Shown: positions 11,690 to 30,800 of the stretch, in pieces
Layout: the number at the start of each line of letters is the position of its first letter
How positions within the stretch are numbered: position 1 is the stretch's first letter
Assembly (NCBI GenBank): GCA_003260075.1
Contig: QLIY01000280.1
Span: 102,319 to 166,318 of the forward strand
From: Phallusia mammillata
Taxonomy: Eukaryota > Chordata > Ascidiacea > Phlebobranchia > Ascidiidae
Reading direction: 5' to 3'
DNA: 64,000 nt
Made by a program: the position numbers and the translations under genes
Notes under the pieces: generated by a model
Told to the model about the DNA's origin: nothing
Databases searched by the model: none
What the model saw: only the letters and a program-made list of their open reading frames with translations

Positions 11690-11917
11690 CCTTCCTACAT
11701 TCACGAGTGTTTGCATGTGGTAAACTTTCAATATCCCATGCGGGTAAATGGCGAAAATTTTCCACTGCATAAGCAAACGCAAATCACTCCACCAATAACC
11801 GCATGTTCTAATGCTAATATTTGCAATACTTTAGAGCTGGGTAAACAAAACACGTATGCAATTGTACAGCAAAGTGGACTTAAGCAAGGAAGGCTGATAA
11901 GTACGTGTGACATTTGA
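11690..11917 (+). other. Possible extra 3' exon of the ParB-like gene
   Basis: After an AG at 11680-11681 an open frame reads VPDPSYIHECLHVVNFQYP and continues to a stop at about 11917, with protein-like composition. The candidate AATAAA at 12106-12111 implies that the transcript reaches this far. However, I found no donor in the upstream exon that gives the right phase, so its use is unproven. Confidence 0.3.
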
Positions 11918-12910
11918 CATACTAGTGGCAGCACAGTATGCCATCCTGGACAGCATAATGGCCTATAAACAAACGTGCGACCCAACAGCTGTAACCGCGG
12001 TTTGAGATAAGAAAGATGAACAACTGCAGAGAGGTAAATGTATTGTGATGACTAAATTATTGTAGTCAGGCGGTTATAAAGTTGATTTTATTTGTGAAAC
12101 TGATGAATAAAAAAATGTTGAGTTGTAAAAATTAAACAAGTTAGTGGAATATTACGGGTGCATGAAACAGACAGATCAGCTTTGTTTGTTTTTAATTTTT
12201 TTAGACTTCAGAGTATAGGCAAGGTATCAAACGTTTCAGATAATAAACATTTTGATCTTGCCTTTCCTGACTTTTTCAAATATAAACTACTAATATAATC
12301 CCTGCATGGTTTAAAAAATATACAATAATACACAATTCCTTTGTTTTAAACGTTGAAGGTATTTATGATGTACAAACGTTCAACGCGTACAATATTGCCT
12401 TAAGTCCTAAAGGTGCGTAAATTGCGTCAGATGACGCATTAGCCCACTGCGTTATTGGTCCTCATGTGTACCTAGACATTGACCTTACGCTTAGTAAAAT
12501 GGCATGAGACGAATACGTGACTTAAGAAGCATATTAGAGCAAATGCAACTTTCAGACTTCGCAGAAAAAACTTTTAGTGTGCTTCAGTTTAAGTACCACA
12601 GCAAAGGTTTACAATGTAAATTGTTTACGTGTGCAGGTCAAAATCATTTCGTGGCAGTTGATGAGTTTGATAAAATGCGACATACGGAATAGTGTGTCAC
12701 TGTTTAATAAAATTACTCACTGTCCCAAAGTGTTATTGAAAAACGTATGACGTTCAGAAGTAGCATCTTGGTCAATGCATTTTTGGAAACTACCGTGGAT
12801 TATCATCATGAAAAACTTGACCACTTTTAAACTTTTGTCATTTTTGAATTGAATAATTTTTATAGGCTGCAATAAAAAGTACGTTTTGCTTAACTTTTAA
12901 ATAAAACGCA
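11918..12910. other. Intergenic between the ParB-like gene and SLC22
   Basis: Contains a candidate AATAAA at 12106-12111 for the upstream gene. A short open frame (12504-12692) shows no family feature and no splice partner. Nothing else is recognised. Confidence 0.35.
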
Positions 12911-19944
<7,034 letters not shown>

Positions 19945-20976
19945 AATATTCATGGATGTGAAGCATTTTACATTTTTCTTATCGACCCAACATTGAACAA
20001 ACTGTAGTGAATTGTATCTACTTAGTGACAAGTAATCATTTCGCTTTTGTACAAAACAAAATCGTTAAGACTTGGTACTTGATGCGATATTCTGTGAAGT
20101 TGATGAAAGATCATTTTTTTATGATCTTTGTATCGTTTAGCACGTACTATGTAGTCTATTGGGTCCCAATTTAGTCGTTACTTGTCAGTGATTCATACGC
20201 CTCGAAATAAAACTTTTGAACTTAAAATATGACATAAACTTAAATTAACAACATTTGTATGATACATATTACGTACAGCCATCGTTTACAGCAGTATAAC
20301 GAACCTTTTAAAATGTCGACGCACACTGACAAACTTTAGGGGCGATTAACAGGTTATTTTATCTCATTATACTACTGGTTTAAATTGCTCTGTAGCCCAT
20401 CAATAACGTTTCATGGCCTATAGTTTGGCAACTAATAGTCTAACAAAGCAGACAGAGAAACCTTAGTCTCTACCTTAAAATAGTAATGCGATTAAAGCCT
20501 ACTATATTGAACTATATGAAACGCAATATGGTAGCCCACAATCGAAATTTGCATAAAGCGTCTTACAAAGATTATTTTAAACGAAATGCAATGCATTCTA
20601 CTCATGGAGAACCCAATTGAAGCTACTTCTGTATAAAAGCAATACAAAACGTTTTACATACGACAAATATACGATTTTTATGTAGATGTCTCAGAGTATT
20701 TGTATAGTGTGGGGAATATTATAAGCCCAGTTTGCAAGTTTCAATACATAAGTTGTTTGCTAGAAAATTAGAATAAGATAGCAGGCATTAGTCAACACAA
20801 GAATTAGATGTGTACAACAAAAGCTTTAGGTTTGCGTAATTGTATAATGTAAATCAACAAAATGTTTCTCCAGAAAGATTTGTGCACATAATTCAACTTA
20901 GTGTTGTTTCAAAAACAATATTTTTGTGCATTGAACAAAGTCAACAATACAGTAGTAGGGCCTACGTTTCAAAACC
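19945..20976. other. SLC22 3' UTR and intergenic
   Basis: Holds the SLC22 3' UTR up to the signal at 20206 and then AT-rich DNA before the receptor gene. No other feature is recognised. Confidence 0.35.
20206..20211 (+). terminator. Poly(A) signal of the SLC22 gene
   Basis: AATAAA about 260 bp after the stop codon at 19944, in the right orientation. Confidence 0.5.
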
Positions 20977-23900
20977 ATGATTCAATTAGAAATGTTCCAA
21001 ATTTCCTTCGCGATTATAATAGGAGTGTTAGCAGTGTTTGGAATTGCCACCAACTGTTTGGCGTTAGTGACTATATGGAAATCTGAAAAGCTAAGGTAAG
21101 TTGCTAAATTTAAAAACGTTTGAAATTTATTCGAAACTCTCCGAGTACTTGTGTTTATGGAAGACATCATGCAGACGTTTCAACAATATCTGTTGTCATT
21201 ATCAGTTAATGTTTTCGATAAAGTTACTTTTCAAGTTCGTGTATAGTGTTCCCAAACTTTAAATCGTCAGGTAAAAACAAACTTTGTTATGTTTGTAATT
21301 ATTCTAGATCTGTGTTTCATCTTCTGATAGCAAGCTTGTGTTTTTCCGACTTTATATCGGCAACCATCAGTCCTCTGTTTGCTTACCGTCGCTACATGGG
21401 CGCAAAGGAGTGGAAACTGGGGGTCGCCACCTGCAAGGTATGGTTTGATTTACCAACAACAGCTTGATTGTTAAAGATATTGCAATATTGGGTCCTAAAT
21501 TAAATTTCAAAATGCTGGGGCTACAAAATGTACAATAACAAATAAAGAAACCAGCTGTTTAAACATTTCAATACAAGAACACATGGAGACCACTAAAACG
21601 GTAGCTTATAACGAGCTGTCGTTTACCAACTGGTATCTTACCTAATGAAATCTTGCTACGTCCCATTTTAACAATATTTTGATTTGTTAGAAACTAAATA
21701 TTAGCTCTAGTTCTTCTGTTTCGCAGTCTTGCATGAACACATTGTTTTGTTGTTTTAAGTCATTATAGGTAAACAACAAAATAACTTAAACTTTCTTACT
21801 GATACTTTTAAACCTTTTGATGTCAAACTTAAATTATACATTTACGTTGGCACCATTTGGAAAAAAAATGACAATAATATAGTTCTATTTTTGTTTATTT
21901 GAAGTTGATTTGGGGGTTGGATTTCTGGACCTCCTACGTCACTTCAATGCATATTACGTTCTTTGCGCTCATCCGCTTGTTTTCAATCTGTCGACCGCAG
22001 ACTTTCGTCCGCTTTACGGCCGGACATGCTAAGGTAAACATAAACTGATTAAGTAGTATGTGACAAGTTGTCTAAATCGTTTGATTCCGCTGTAACTCAG
22101 GATTTAACACGTGTGTTTTTTAATTTGATTTTGGTAAGAACAATATCATCGGAAAACCAGCGGTTGTAGGAATTGGTTTTAATAGTTAATTTTGGAATGT
22201 ATTTAAATCACCTGATTTTGTTAGATTTTACATCAAACAACGTTGTGATTTCAATATTTTAAGTTAATATTTCAACTACTAATCTTGAAATTAGACCGCA
22301 AGATCAATAAGTGTAATAAAATTCTAACGTAAAGCTATTTAACCAAAGATTTTTTTTAATAAATTAACTTTATTAAATTTTAAGACCTTCATATTTATCG
22401 CTTGGATTGTTGCTGGTTTATGTGGATGTCTTCCGTTAGTATATTGGACCGGTGTTACTCAAAACAAAACAACAGCTGTATTGGACAACGAAAACTGGTG
22501 TCGTAACAAACCAACTGAAGCGTCGGAATGGCCAAGTTGTACTTTAACGCTTCCTTGGTAAGTAATGTAATTTCAGTTTACACAATTATAAAAATACTTC
22601 CCGATTGTTGCAACGTTTTCAACCAATTGGTATCACATACAAACTTTTGGTGTATTAGTAGAAGCCGTAAACCGAGCCAAATCCCGTTTTATGAAAAAAA
22701 CAAAACAGCCGAAACAGGCCTGAAAGTTGGTGAAAATGCTTGAACTTAAAGTCGACCTGAAAACCCCGACCCGACTTACAACTCTAAATTCGATCTTCCA
22801 ATCTATTTTTTTTTCAATCAAAGATTTACATCGTATACAATACTTATTTTTGCGCATCATCCCAACTTTTTGCCGTAAACTGTTTCAATACCGTGTACAA
22901 AACCAATAGCAAAATATACTGTGTGTTCCATTTTAAGTTTTTACTTTCTTGATTTTACATTATTACCTAATTTTTGTTCTACTTTGGAAACACTTTTAGT
23001 GAAATTTTATAATACTTCCTGCTTTCATAGTTTGCAGCACTTTCGCCTTTACATAATTGCTGCATACAGTATGTTTTACTATATGCCGACGGTGATAATG
23101 ATTGTCACTACTTATTCAATTTCATGGAAGATAAAGAAGCAACGAATTGCTCGAAGAAAACTTGTTGGTAAAATGTTGCAGTATTTATTTACCGATTGGT
23201 GTTAACCATTATTCATTTTTGTCTGCTTAGTTTTGGTTTCAATTTTTGTTACGGTAAGTCGTACCATCTGCTTCAATTTATTTTTATCTAATTTTGGTCA
23301 GGTTACAGAACTTTCCCGAACAAACCAGAGATAAAACGAAGGCGAAAGGAATATGAGATAACCGCTCAACTTATGTTCATAGTCGGATCATTTATTGTGG
23401 GATACGTACCACGGGCAGGTTAGAAAGTGGATAAAGCTAATGTCTTAAACTCTTTCACTTTCGCTTTCGATGGCAATAATGTATCAAACGCAAAAAGGTA
23501 AACAGTTAAACAAAACAGTCACTCACCAAGAAAAACGTGTACTTTTAGTCAAAAAAAAAACTTAAAACCCCGTTTAAAAAGCTTTCGTCCACCTTTTTAC
23601 TGTCGTTGTGTTTTTAACGGACTTGCTTCCAGGGTGTTAGTATTCCCAATTGCCGACACCTTGTTTAAGGTACTTGTCTTTCAATTGCTGATTTGCCTTA
23701 AGTAGCACATGCAACGAGAATAAGTTTTGACAACCGTTACAGATAGAGGACTAAACAAAAAAATGTAGAATTTGGAAATAAGATAAACATTCGTTTGCTT
23801 ACAAGTTTAGTTTTGGACCAACAAAAAAAATTGACACCAACTCTTTATAATTTACTTTGTTTAGTTTATCATCACTTCACGATGAAAATCAATGACGACT

Positions 23901-24433
23901 TAAACACAGATTGGTTGTTTGGAATGGCGGCATACACATGCATGAGATTAAGTGAGAGTCTTAATCCCATCTTCTACTATCTATGCTCAAGGTTAGTTCT
24001 TTTGTTTGAAATGTTTTATGCTGTTTAAAAACCGAACCATGGGGGGAAAGGTGCTAATGCAAATTACCAAACACCGAAGCAGTTCTTATTTGTCAAAAAG
24101 TACCATCTTTAGTGCCCTACACTTTAATCAATGCACCTATAACGGCTTTTGCACCTAACATATGTGCTGAATTTGATGCCATTACATTGCCGAGACGTTG
24201 TATCAGTTGTGGAAGTCTTTACCACCAATCAAACACCAATCGTTAATTCATGAGTAAATACCTTATACTGTGCTATACAGTAATATCAAATGGTTTCATG
24301 AAACAGAAAGATGAGACTGGAAACTTTACGCATTTTCTCCGAGGCTTCGTATCGAGAAGCGATAGGTAAAACGAGAAACATCAGCCTCCATGTTGTAAAG
24401 CCGCGAGGAAATACACAAACTGTTGAATCCTGA
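20977..24433 (+). CDS. Rhodopsin-like 7TM receptor, tandem copy 1
   Basis: Eight exons: 20977-21095, 21308-21437, 21905-22033, 22385-22557, 23031-23167, 23302-23418, 23865-23991, 24307-24433; 1059 nt, 352 aa. TM1 has FGIATNCLALVTIW (the GxxxN type), TM2 LIASLCFSDFIS (the LAxxD region), and a Cys before TM3 (VATCK) pairs with the Cys in loop 2 (NWCRNKP or WPSCTL). At the cytoplasmic end of TM3 the text is FALIRLFSICRP, so the DRY motif is absent. TM7 ends SLNPIFYYL, the NPxxY region. Loop 3 is basic (KRRRKEYE). A short Ser/Thr tail follows. Ligand and G protein are unknown. The next gene is a close paralogue with the same exon phases. Small transmitter, peptide or orphan class-A receptor are all possible. 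Confidence 0.82.
22745..22800. repeat. Fragment of the CCCGAA-rich MITE, right end
   Basis: CCCCGACCCGACTTACAACTCT matches the right terminus of the element at 28809-29216 (GGCCCGACTTGCAACTCTG). It lies in an intron of receptor copy 1. Confidence 0.5.
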
Positions 24434-24869
24434 ACTGTAGTCTTCAGCATCGTACATAAAATATTCAGTCAAGTCTATTGTGTTCATACTCCCCTTCCTT
24501 GCAAAGGAAGATAAGAATATTATTAAACAAGCTTGAACTAAAAGTGAATTGGAAATGTTGATAATAAGTTATATATATCGCAAACATTCTGTTGGTAACT
24601 TTATTTTTACAATTTTAGCAAATCGTTGTTTCCTTCTAAAAAAAGAAGGGGAAATTACTAACAATTTGGCAATAGGAGGTTATTTTCTTTATTATAACAC
24701 TCTGAGCAGGCATGTTCAAATTTTCGAATTTAAAATGTTTCTGTTTATTTCAGAATCGATTTTTAAAGATTTCTATGGGCTCACAAAACGGGGGCTACTG
24801 TATCTAAAAATTATTGCAACTTTAAGCGTTTTTCGTTGTTCTTCCTGCTTGTTATACAATTTTCAGTAA

Positions 24870-25049
24870 AGTATAATTGAACATTGTAGCTGCAGCGAGT
24901 TTACCTTCATTCCACCAATTGTGCCCTCTAATTTGTCGCGTTTTATGACGTCCTAACGCTACGCATTTCAGACAAGTTGATTATTTCGTTGTAATTGTGT
25001 TACTACAATTGTTTCATCGAGCGAAATAAACTCAACTCAACTCAACTCA
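24870..25049 (+). repeat. Interspersed repeat ending in (CTCAA)n
   Basis: Unit ends GAAATAAACTCAACTCAACTCA (25026-25049). The reverse copy at 35892-36080 starts with (TTGAG)4 and shares AGCTGCAGC, CCACCAATTGTGCC and TCGCG segments. A 3' pentamer tail on a short repeat suggests a SINE or the tail of a non-LTR element. Confidence 0.65.
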
Positions 25050-25579
25050 TTTCGAAATAAAAAGATTGTAACACCCAGTAACATATCTGTCAGTTTGAAG
25101 CTCAGCCGATGATTGTACACATTCATGGTGCTTATGACTGACCAAGCACTTTTATAAGATCCGAAAATGCTAGTTAAAATAGCCATGCCAGAATCAACGG
25201 TTGCGTTACCTGGTAATGACTTTTTGTATTTCTCCATAAAATGTTCAAGAAAACATGTAGTTCAGGATTATTACTTTTTGACTTACAGAAGAGTATGTAG
25301 GGATGGTTAGTGATTTAAAAGGGGCACCAACAACGAACAAACATTTGAGTTACTGATTCTAGCTAACTGACACAGCGAACAATATACAGCCGGGAAGATG
25401 TTTCTAGACGTGCGATATATCCTCAGTAATAAAAACTAATCAAACAAAAATCATAAAGACTTCATTGGTTTTTAACCTAAAAGCAAACATCAAGTTATCA
25501 CGAGGTTAACACCAATAAAACATATTATCCGCAACAATGATGGGTTATTACGCTATGTATGTTTTTTCTCATATATTAG

Positions 25580-25708
25580 ATTTGTTTTAATCTGAACTCA
25601 GTTTTCGAAAAATTCGATTACATCAAAGTTGCCATTAAGGAAGCTTTAGTGGACACTGGTACTTTATCATATCAGGAAGCAATTAACATCTGGCGAAACC
25701 CATCGTAA
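25580..25708 (+). other. Orphan candidate terminal exon
   Basis: After a good acceptor (ATATATTAG) an open frame reads NSVFEKFDYIKVAIKEAL and then DTGTLSYQEAINIWRNPS before TAA at 25706-25708. It looks like real protein (amphipathic helix, no low complexity), but I found no upstream exon for it. It could be a relic exon, part of an unread gene, or chance. Confidence 0.22.
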
Positions 25709-27817
25709 GCATAAGTGAATGATGATAACACGGAAACAGTTAAGTTGCGTTTTAAGGAAGCACTGAAGTTGCGTAAACTAGCCGCAACTGTAAGCCTAAT
25801 GAGCCTTTGAAGTTTCCCTTCCGTATTCCAACCCACCCCTAACTGAACAATTCTGTTTACTTAAGTTATGTTTCTAATTAGGGCGTCTAAATCAGTCGAG
25901 TTCGACTTGTAGGTGTCCCAGAGCAGTAATATATTTTTAAATAAGCGAAAATGTTTTATGATGCGATATGGCGTACAAATGTATTTTCATGCCTTGAAAA
26001 AAAAATCGGTGCTGACATTTCAAACATCCTGTATTTAAAGATGAACTTATGCGCCGTGTATAAACGTTAGCATTTTAAAGCGTTCTTCCGAACCTGCGAC
26101 AGTTTGTTGCTGTTGAGAGGTTTTTGTTGGTTTTATTTGGTTTCGAAGCTCTTTCAAAGACTTCAAACAAGATTGGTTAGGACTGACACAATATTTTCAC
26201 CTATACTATGGTTTAGTATATAGGCCAATGCCATTTGATGTTTAGTTACGGCAGTCCAATTTGAGTATTAAAAGCAAGTTATATATAGTGGGATTTAGAA
26301 TTCAGAAGTAAAAAATGAGGCATCTATACGAAGTTAGCAACAAAAGGAAGTGAAAAAGTTTATTAGGCAACATTAAGTAACGTGTACCATTATTATGATA
26401 CAAATGTTGAATTCCATTTAAAAATAGTCTCTCCAGTTTTTTGACTGTTTTTTTTCTTCCTTTTAAATGGTTGGCTAGTATGGAAAAGTTTGATTAGACG
26501 TTAAATCGGCAATTGAAAGTATAGTGTCATCTCATTAACGTTGTTGTTATCTAAGTTGACATGCAGTATTGAGAGTGATAAAACCGTAACAAGTTGCTAT
26601 AGGGAGCGTCAACATTATAAACAAGGTATAAATGCGACAATATCAACATCACAAGAGCTTACCATATTCTTATAGGAACAGCTAAGATAGATATGGTAGT
26701 AGAGAATCTTGTAAACACTTAAATGACATTGACTGTTGCTTTTCTGTTATAAATGCTTGAAATTGGTGTCAGTTATACAATCCATTTTGTGTGTTCAGTT
26801 TAACTTTGTTAATTCGGTCAGTTAAAAAAAGCTTAATACATCATGTATTTATTTTACAAACATTAACTGCCCGCATTAAAAAAAGTTGCATAGATGTTGA
26901 AAAAAATGTTAGGCAACCATCTTTTTGACAAATTTTTCAGTCACAGTAGCACGCCTGGTGTGGTTTTTTAAAGGCATTGTACAAAGTTTCAAAGGCATTG
27001 TACAAAGTCACGGAGTTTTTTCTATGTTGCTGGTGTCCATCCACGCACGGCCAGTACCACGAAAACTAAAGACTTTAATAGTTTTGGATCTTTCAAATGC
27101 TCGGAAGGCTTTACCCAACGATTTAAGACATTCTGAACCAGGGTTTGGCAACCTTTAGCATGAAGCAGTTCCTTTTTCTGTTGACCATGTTGTTAAACCA
27201 CCTAATTTTGGTGTTTTTTTTTTCAAGTTTTGTGTTTGTTCACCTATGTTTTACCGAAACTGCAAAACTTGGGTTAATTTAATATGAAAACCCGACGTAC
27301 TGAGACTGTCAACTACCTTACTTTGTGAAACCCCAAAAGTGAATTTTTTGTGAGTAGACACTTTAATAAGTGGGCCAAGGGCCGGCTAGTTTTGCCCACG
27401 AGTAGTAGGTTGCCGACCTCTGACCTGTAAAATTAGGATTTACATAAACTTTGATTGATCTCAGTTTCTTGTTTCGGGAAACAATAGACTTATGGTCGTC
27501 ATATCCTGGCCAAGGCAATTCAATGTACGTCATATACACTACGGGAAGAAGACGGTCAGCTTTATTTATTGCAGTTTCTCATCCTTTGTTCCTGAAAAAA
27601 GGTGTATATAACATCACCACAAAACGCATTTTGCAGCAAAGGCATCTAGCTAAGTAGTTCGACAGTTGTGACTATGTTTTTTACTTTGAATAATTTAATG
27701 TCAAAGAATTTGTATGAAAATAAACAACAAATCATTTTTGAACAGTAACATTCAAGGTTTGTAAATAGGTGAAAATTGGTGATTTAACAACAAAAAGGGA
27801 AAACGTAGCATTTTAAT
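25709..27817. other. Intergenic between the two receptors
   Basis: AT-rich, no gene seen. The part 27135-27425 has CAGGGTTTGGCAACCT at its left and AGGTTGCCGACCTCTG at its right, hAT-like termini, but the flanking 8 bp do not match, so it is only a possible old element. Confidence 0.35.
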
Positions 27818-30800
27818 ATGAAGGATTTGGAAGGCTTTCAAATCGCTTACGCCACTATCGTTTTGATTCTGGCAGTGTTTGGAATTTGCACCAATTCTGT
27901 TGCACTTCTGACCATATGGAAATCACCAAGACTTAGGTAATTTTAACTATATCGTTTTTTTAACCAATTAGGACCAATCAAACCTAAACAACGTTGTTTA
28001 ATTAGGTTGATCCATAAGGAGGTGTATGCAGGCTAAAAATTACTGCCCGAAGAACATGCCCAAAACCCGGTTTAGCCCGCTTTTTAAAACGTTATACATA
28101 TAAGGCCAAATGAAAAGTCGGTCACAAGGCTAAACCCAAAACCGAAACAACTGACCAGAGTTACACCTGGCCCGTATTAACATAAAAAGCGACATGGGTT
28201 AACCGTAATATTATCAAGTTAACAAACAGACCACGTATAGTGTTTCTGACTTGTTAGTGCTTTTTTGAAACCTGTTTTTAGGTGCTGCTTTAAGTTTTTG
28301 TGGCATTAAGACTGTTGTAACGTTTACTTTTGTTTTCAGGACGGTCTTCCATCGATTAATTGCAAGTTTGTGCATCTCCGACTTTATATCGGCATCGATC
28401 AGTCCCTTGTTTGCTTATCGCCGTTACTGGGGCTCGGATGAGTGGGAATTAGGCGAAACATCGTGTAGGGTGAGTTATTAGAATCCCAAATTATTGGAAT
28501 ATAAAGCTCATTAAAAAGGTAATGTAATGTTTAAAAAGGCTGTAGATGGCAATGCATCTACCAGAGGTGTACAATATTTTTCTATTGACGGTCGCAAAAC
28601 ACATTCTTATTTCACAAACGGCCGCCAAGTGTCTCAATGTTTTTTTATTTACAAATTATTAATGTAAGAATTTTAAAGCATCTCCTAATATGTCACTTAC
28701 TGGTGCCTACAAGTTTATGTTGATTGACATTAAATGGACAAATTAAAGTGCACGATTTGATAACTTTATTGTCAAGTTGTGTGTTGCCTATATTGGCATG
28801 GGTTGCACCAGAGTTGCAAGCGGGCCCGAAATCTGAGCCCGAACCCGGCCCGAACCCGAAAGTATAAGCCCGAAGCCCGGCCCGAACCCGAAACGTTTTT
28901 GAGAAGCCCGTTTAGGCCCGAAATTTTGATTGACAGGCCTATCCACGAAAGCCTTGCAACAAAGGATGAGAAAGAAAAAAGATAAAGACAACAAACACAA
29001 TGAACAATAGTAGACAATGAGGTAAACAATACGTTTTAGAGTAGGGTGGGCATTAGGTCAAAGCCAGAGAATTGTTACTAAAAAGTGGCGGCAACGGAAC
29101 TTAAAGTAAGGCCCGTTTTGAGCCCGTTTTCTGACAAATACCTAAGCCCGAACCCGGCCCGAACCCGGCCCGAACCCGAACCCGGCCCGAAAAGCCCGGC
29201 CCGACTTGCAACTCTGGGTTGCACACAAATGACTTACAAAAAGTTATGACCACCCGGCAAATAATATAGCTTTCTAGCCCCCACACTAGTCATTTATACC
29301 AGTTTAAAGCCAAATATCTCAATTAAAACGTTTCAATCAATGCCGCACCATTTTGTTTGCAAGACAACATGTTAGGTTTCGTAAATTGTGTGTAAAACGT
29401 ATTCCAGGAAGTTGCTGCGCAAACAGCAACAAAGCAGTATTGTTTTTGCCCCAACATTAAGTTAATCGTACTAAGATGGCAAAGTCTAAATACCAAAATC
29501 AACAAAAAAAAACTTGTATTGAGCAAAACACGTTTTCTTCGTGGACGCTTGGAAAACAAAACTTACTTTCTGGTTTCAAACATATCATTTTTGGAATAAT
29601 TTTGAATAATACAGGGCAACAGTAAAGCTCACTTACATGAGTTATATATCATCGAAAATGCACTATATAACTTATCTTTAACAAAATAGTTGGTGCCTGG
29701 GGATTTATTACAACGCGGAAAAATACAGGCGTTCGAGTAACCTCTAATGAACTGTTTGGACTTTCAGTGGATGCCTTGATGTACACGTGATGTTGACTTG
29801 GACTCCAGATATAACGTGTACTTTTTTCGATAGGTCATTTGGGGATTGGACTTTTGTACCTCCTACGTCACATCAATGCACATCACCTTCTTTGCGCTCA
29901 TCCGCTTATTTTCCATATGTCGACCGCAAGCATTCGGTCATTTCAAGTCCTGGCATGCAAAGGTAAGATGCTAATGTATATGATGTTTTAATTGTACTGA
30001 TGTCAAAAAAAATCTTCATGCAAAATTTAAGTGTTTAATTTTATTTTTAGCGGACATTTTGATTTTACCTGTTTTTTTCCTTTATTTATGTTAGATTTAT
30101 AACCATACAAGTTGTTAGCGCTACTAACAGCATACCTCACGGCCGCCACATCTGACCCATACACAGACATAAAAAGCCTGGATCGTTCCCCAGAAGTTTA
30201 CCGATTAAAAAAGAGAGGGTATAGGGTAAAAAATAAAATTTTGAAAATGTTGGATCTAAGTTTGATTTATTGAATTTTAATTAATAAAAACTAACCATAA
30301 CCTTAAAAGCCACAACCGTCTAGATTTTTAAAAATGTATCTATTTAAATAACTGTTAGTGATCTTTGCGCCACCTATTGAATTTTAGCCATGTGTGCCGC
30401 TGAAGTGAGGTATGGTTTTATTAGATGAATTGTGCGGTATTAAGTAGATTGCTTACAAATTTTCACATGCTTTTCCCAAACCTTCACATACTTTTCTCGT
30501 AAAATGCATTACCGACCACTTTGTATATGCATGAACAACAAACAGGGCTAAAAAAATGTGGTCAAATATGGAACCCACTGGTACAAAAAAACTGACTACA
30601 TAAAGTATTTAACATCACCAATAGGATATGTAACAGAAATATGTGCTACATCACCATTTTATTTTCATTTTCTCTTTACTTTATATTACTAACAAATTTA
30701 CATCTGTTATTGTACATAGGTGTTCATATCGACGGCCTGGGTTATTGCAATTCTGACAGGCTTTATTCCAATGGCTTACTGGACCGGGGTTACTGAATAC

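Noticed and set aside
12504-12692. Open frame MRRIRDLRSILEQMQL...
   Set aside because: Short, no family feature, no splice junction linking it to a neighbour.
28772-29286. Several overlapping open frames rich in Arg/Pro/Gly
   Set aside because: They are translations of the GCCCGAACCCGGCC units of the MITE at 28809-29216.
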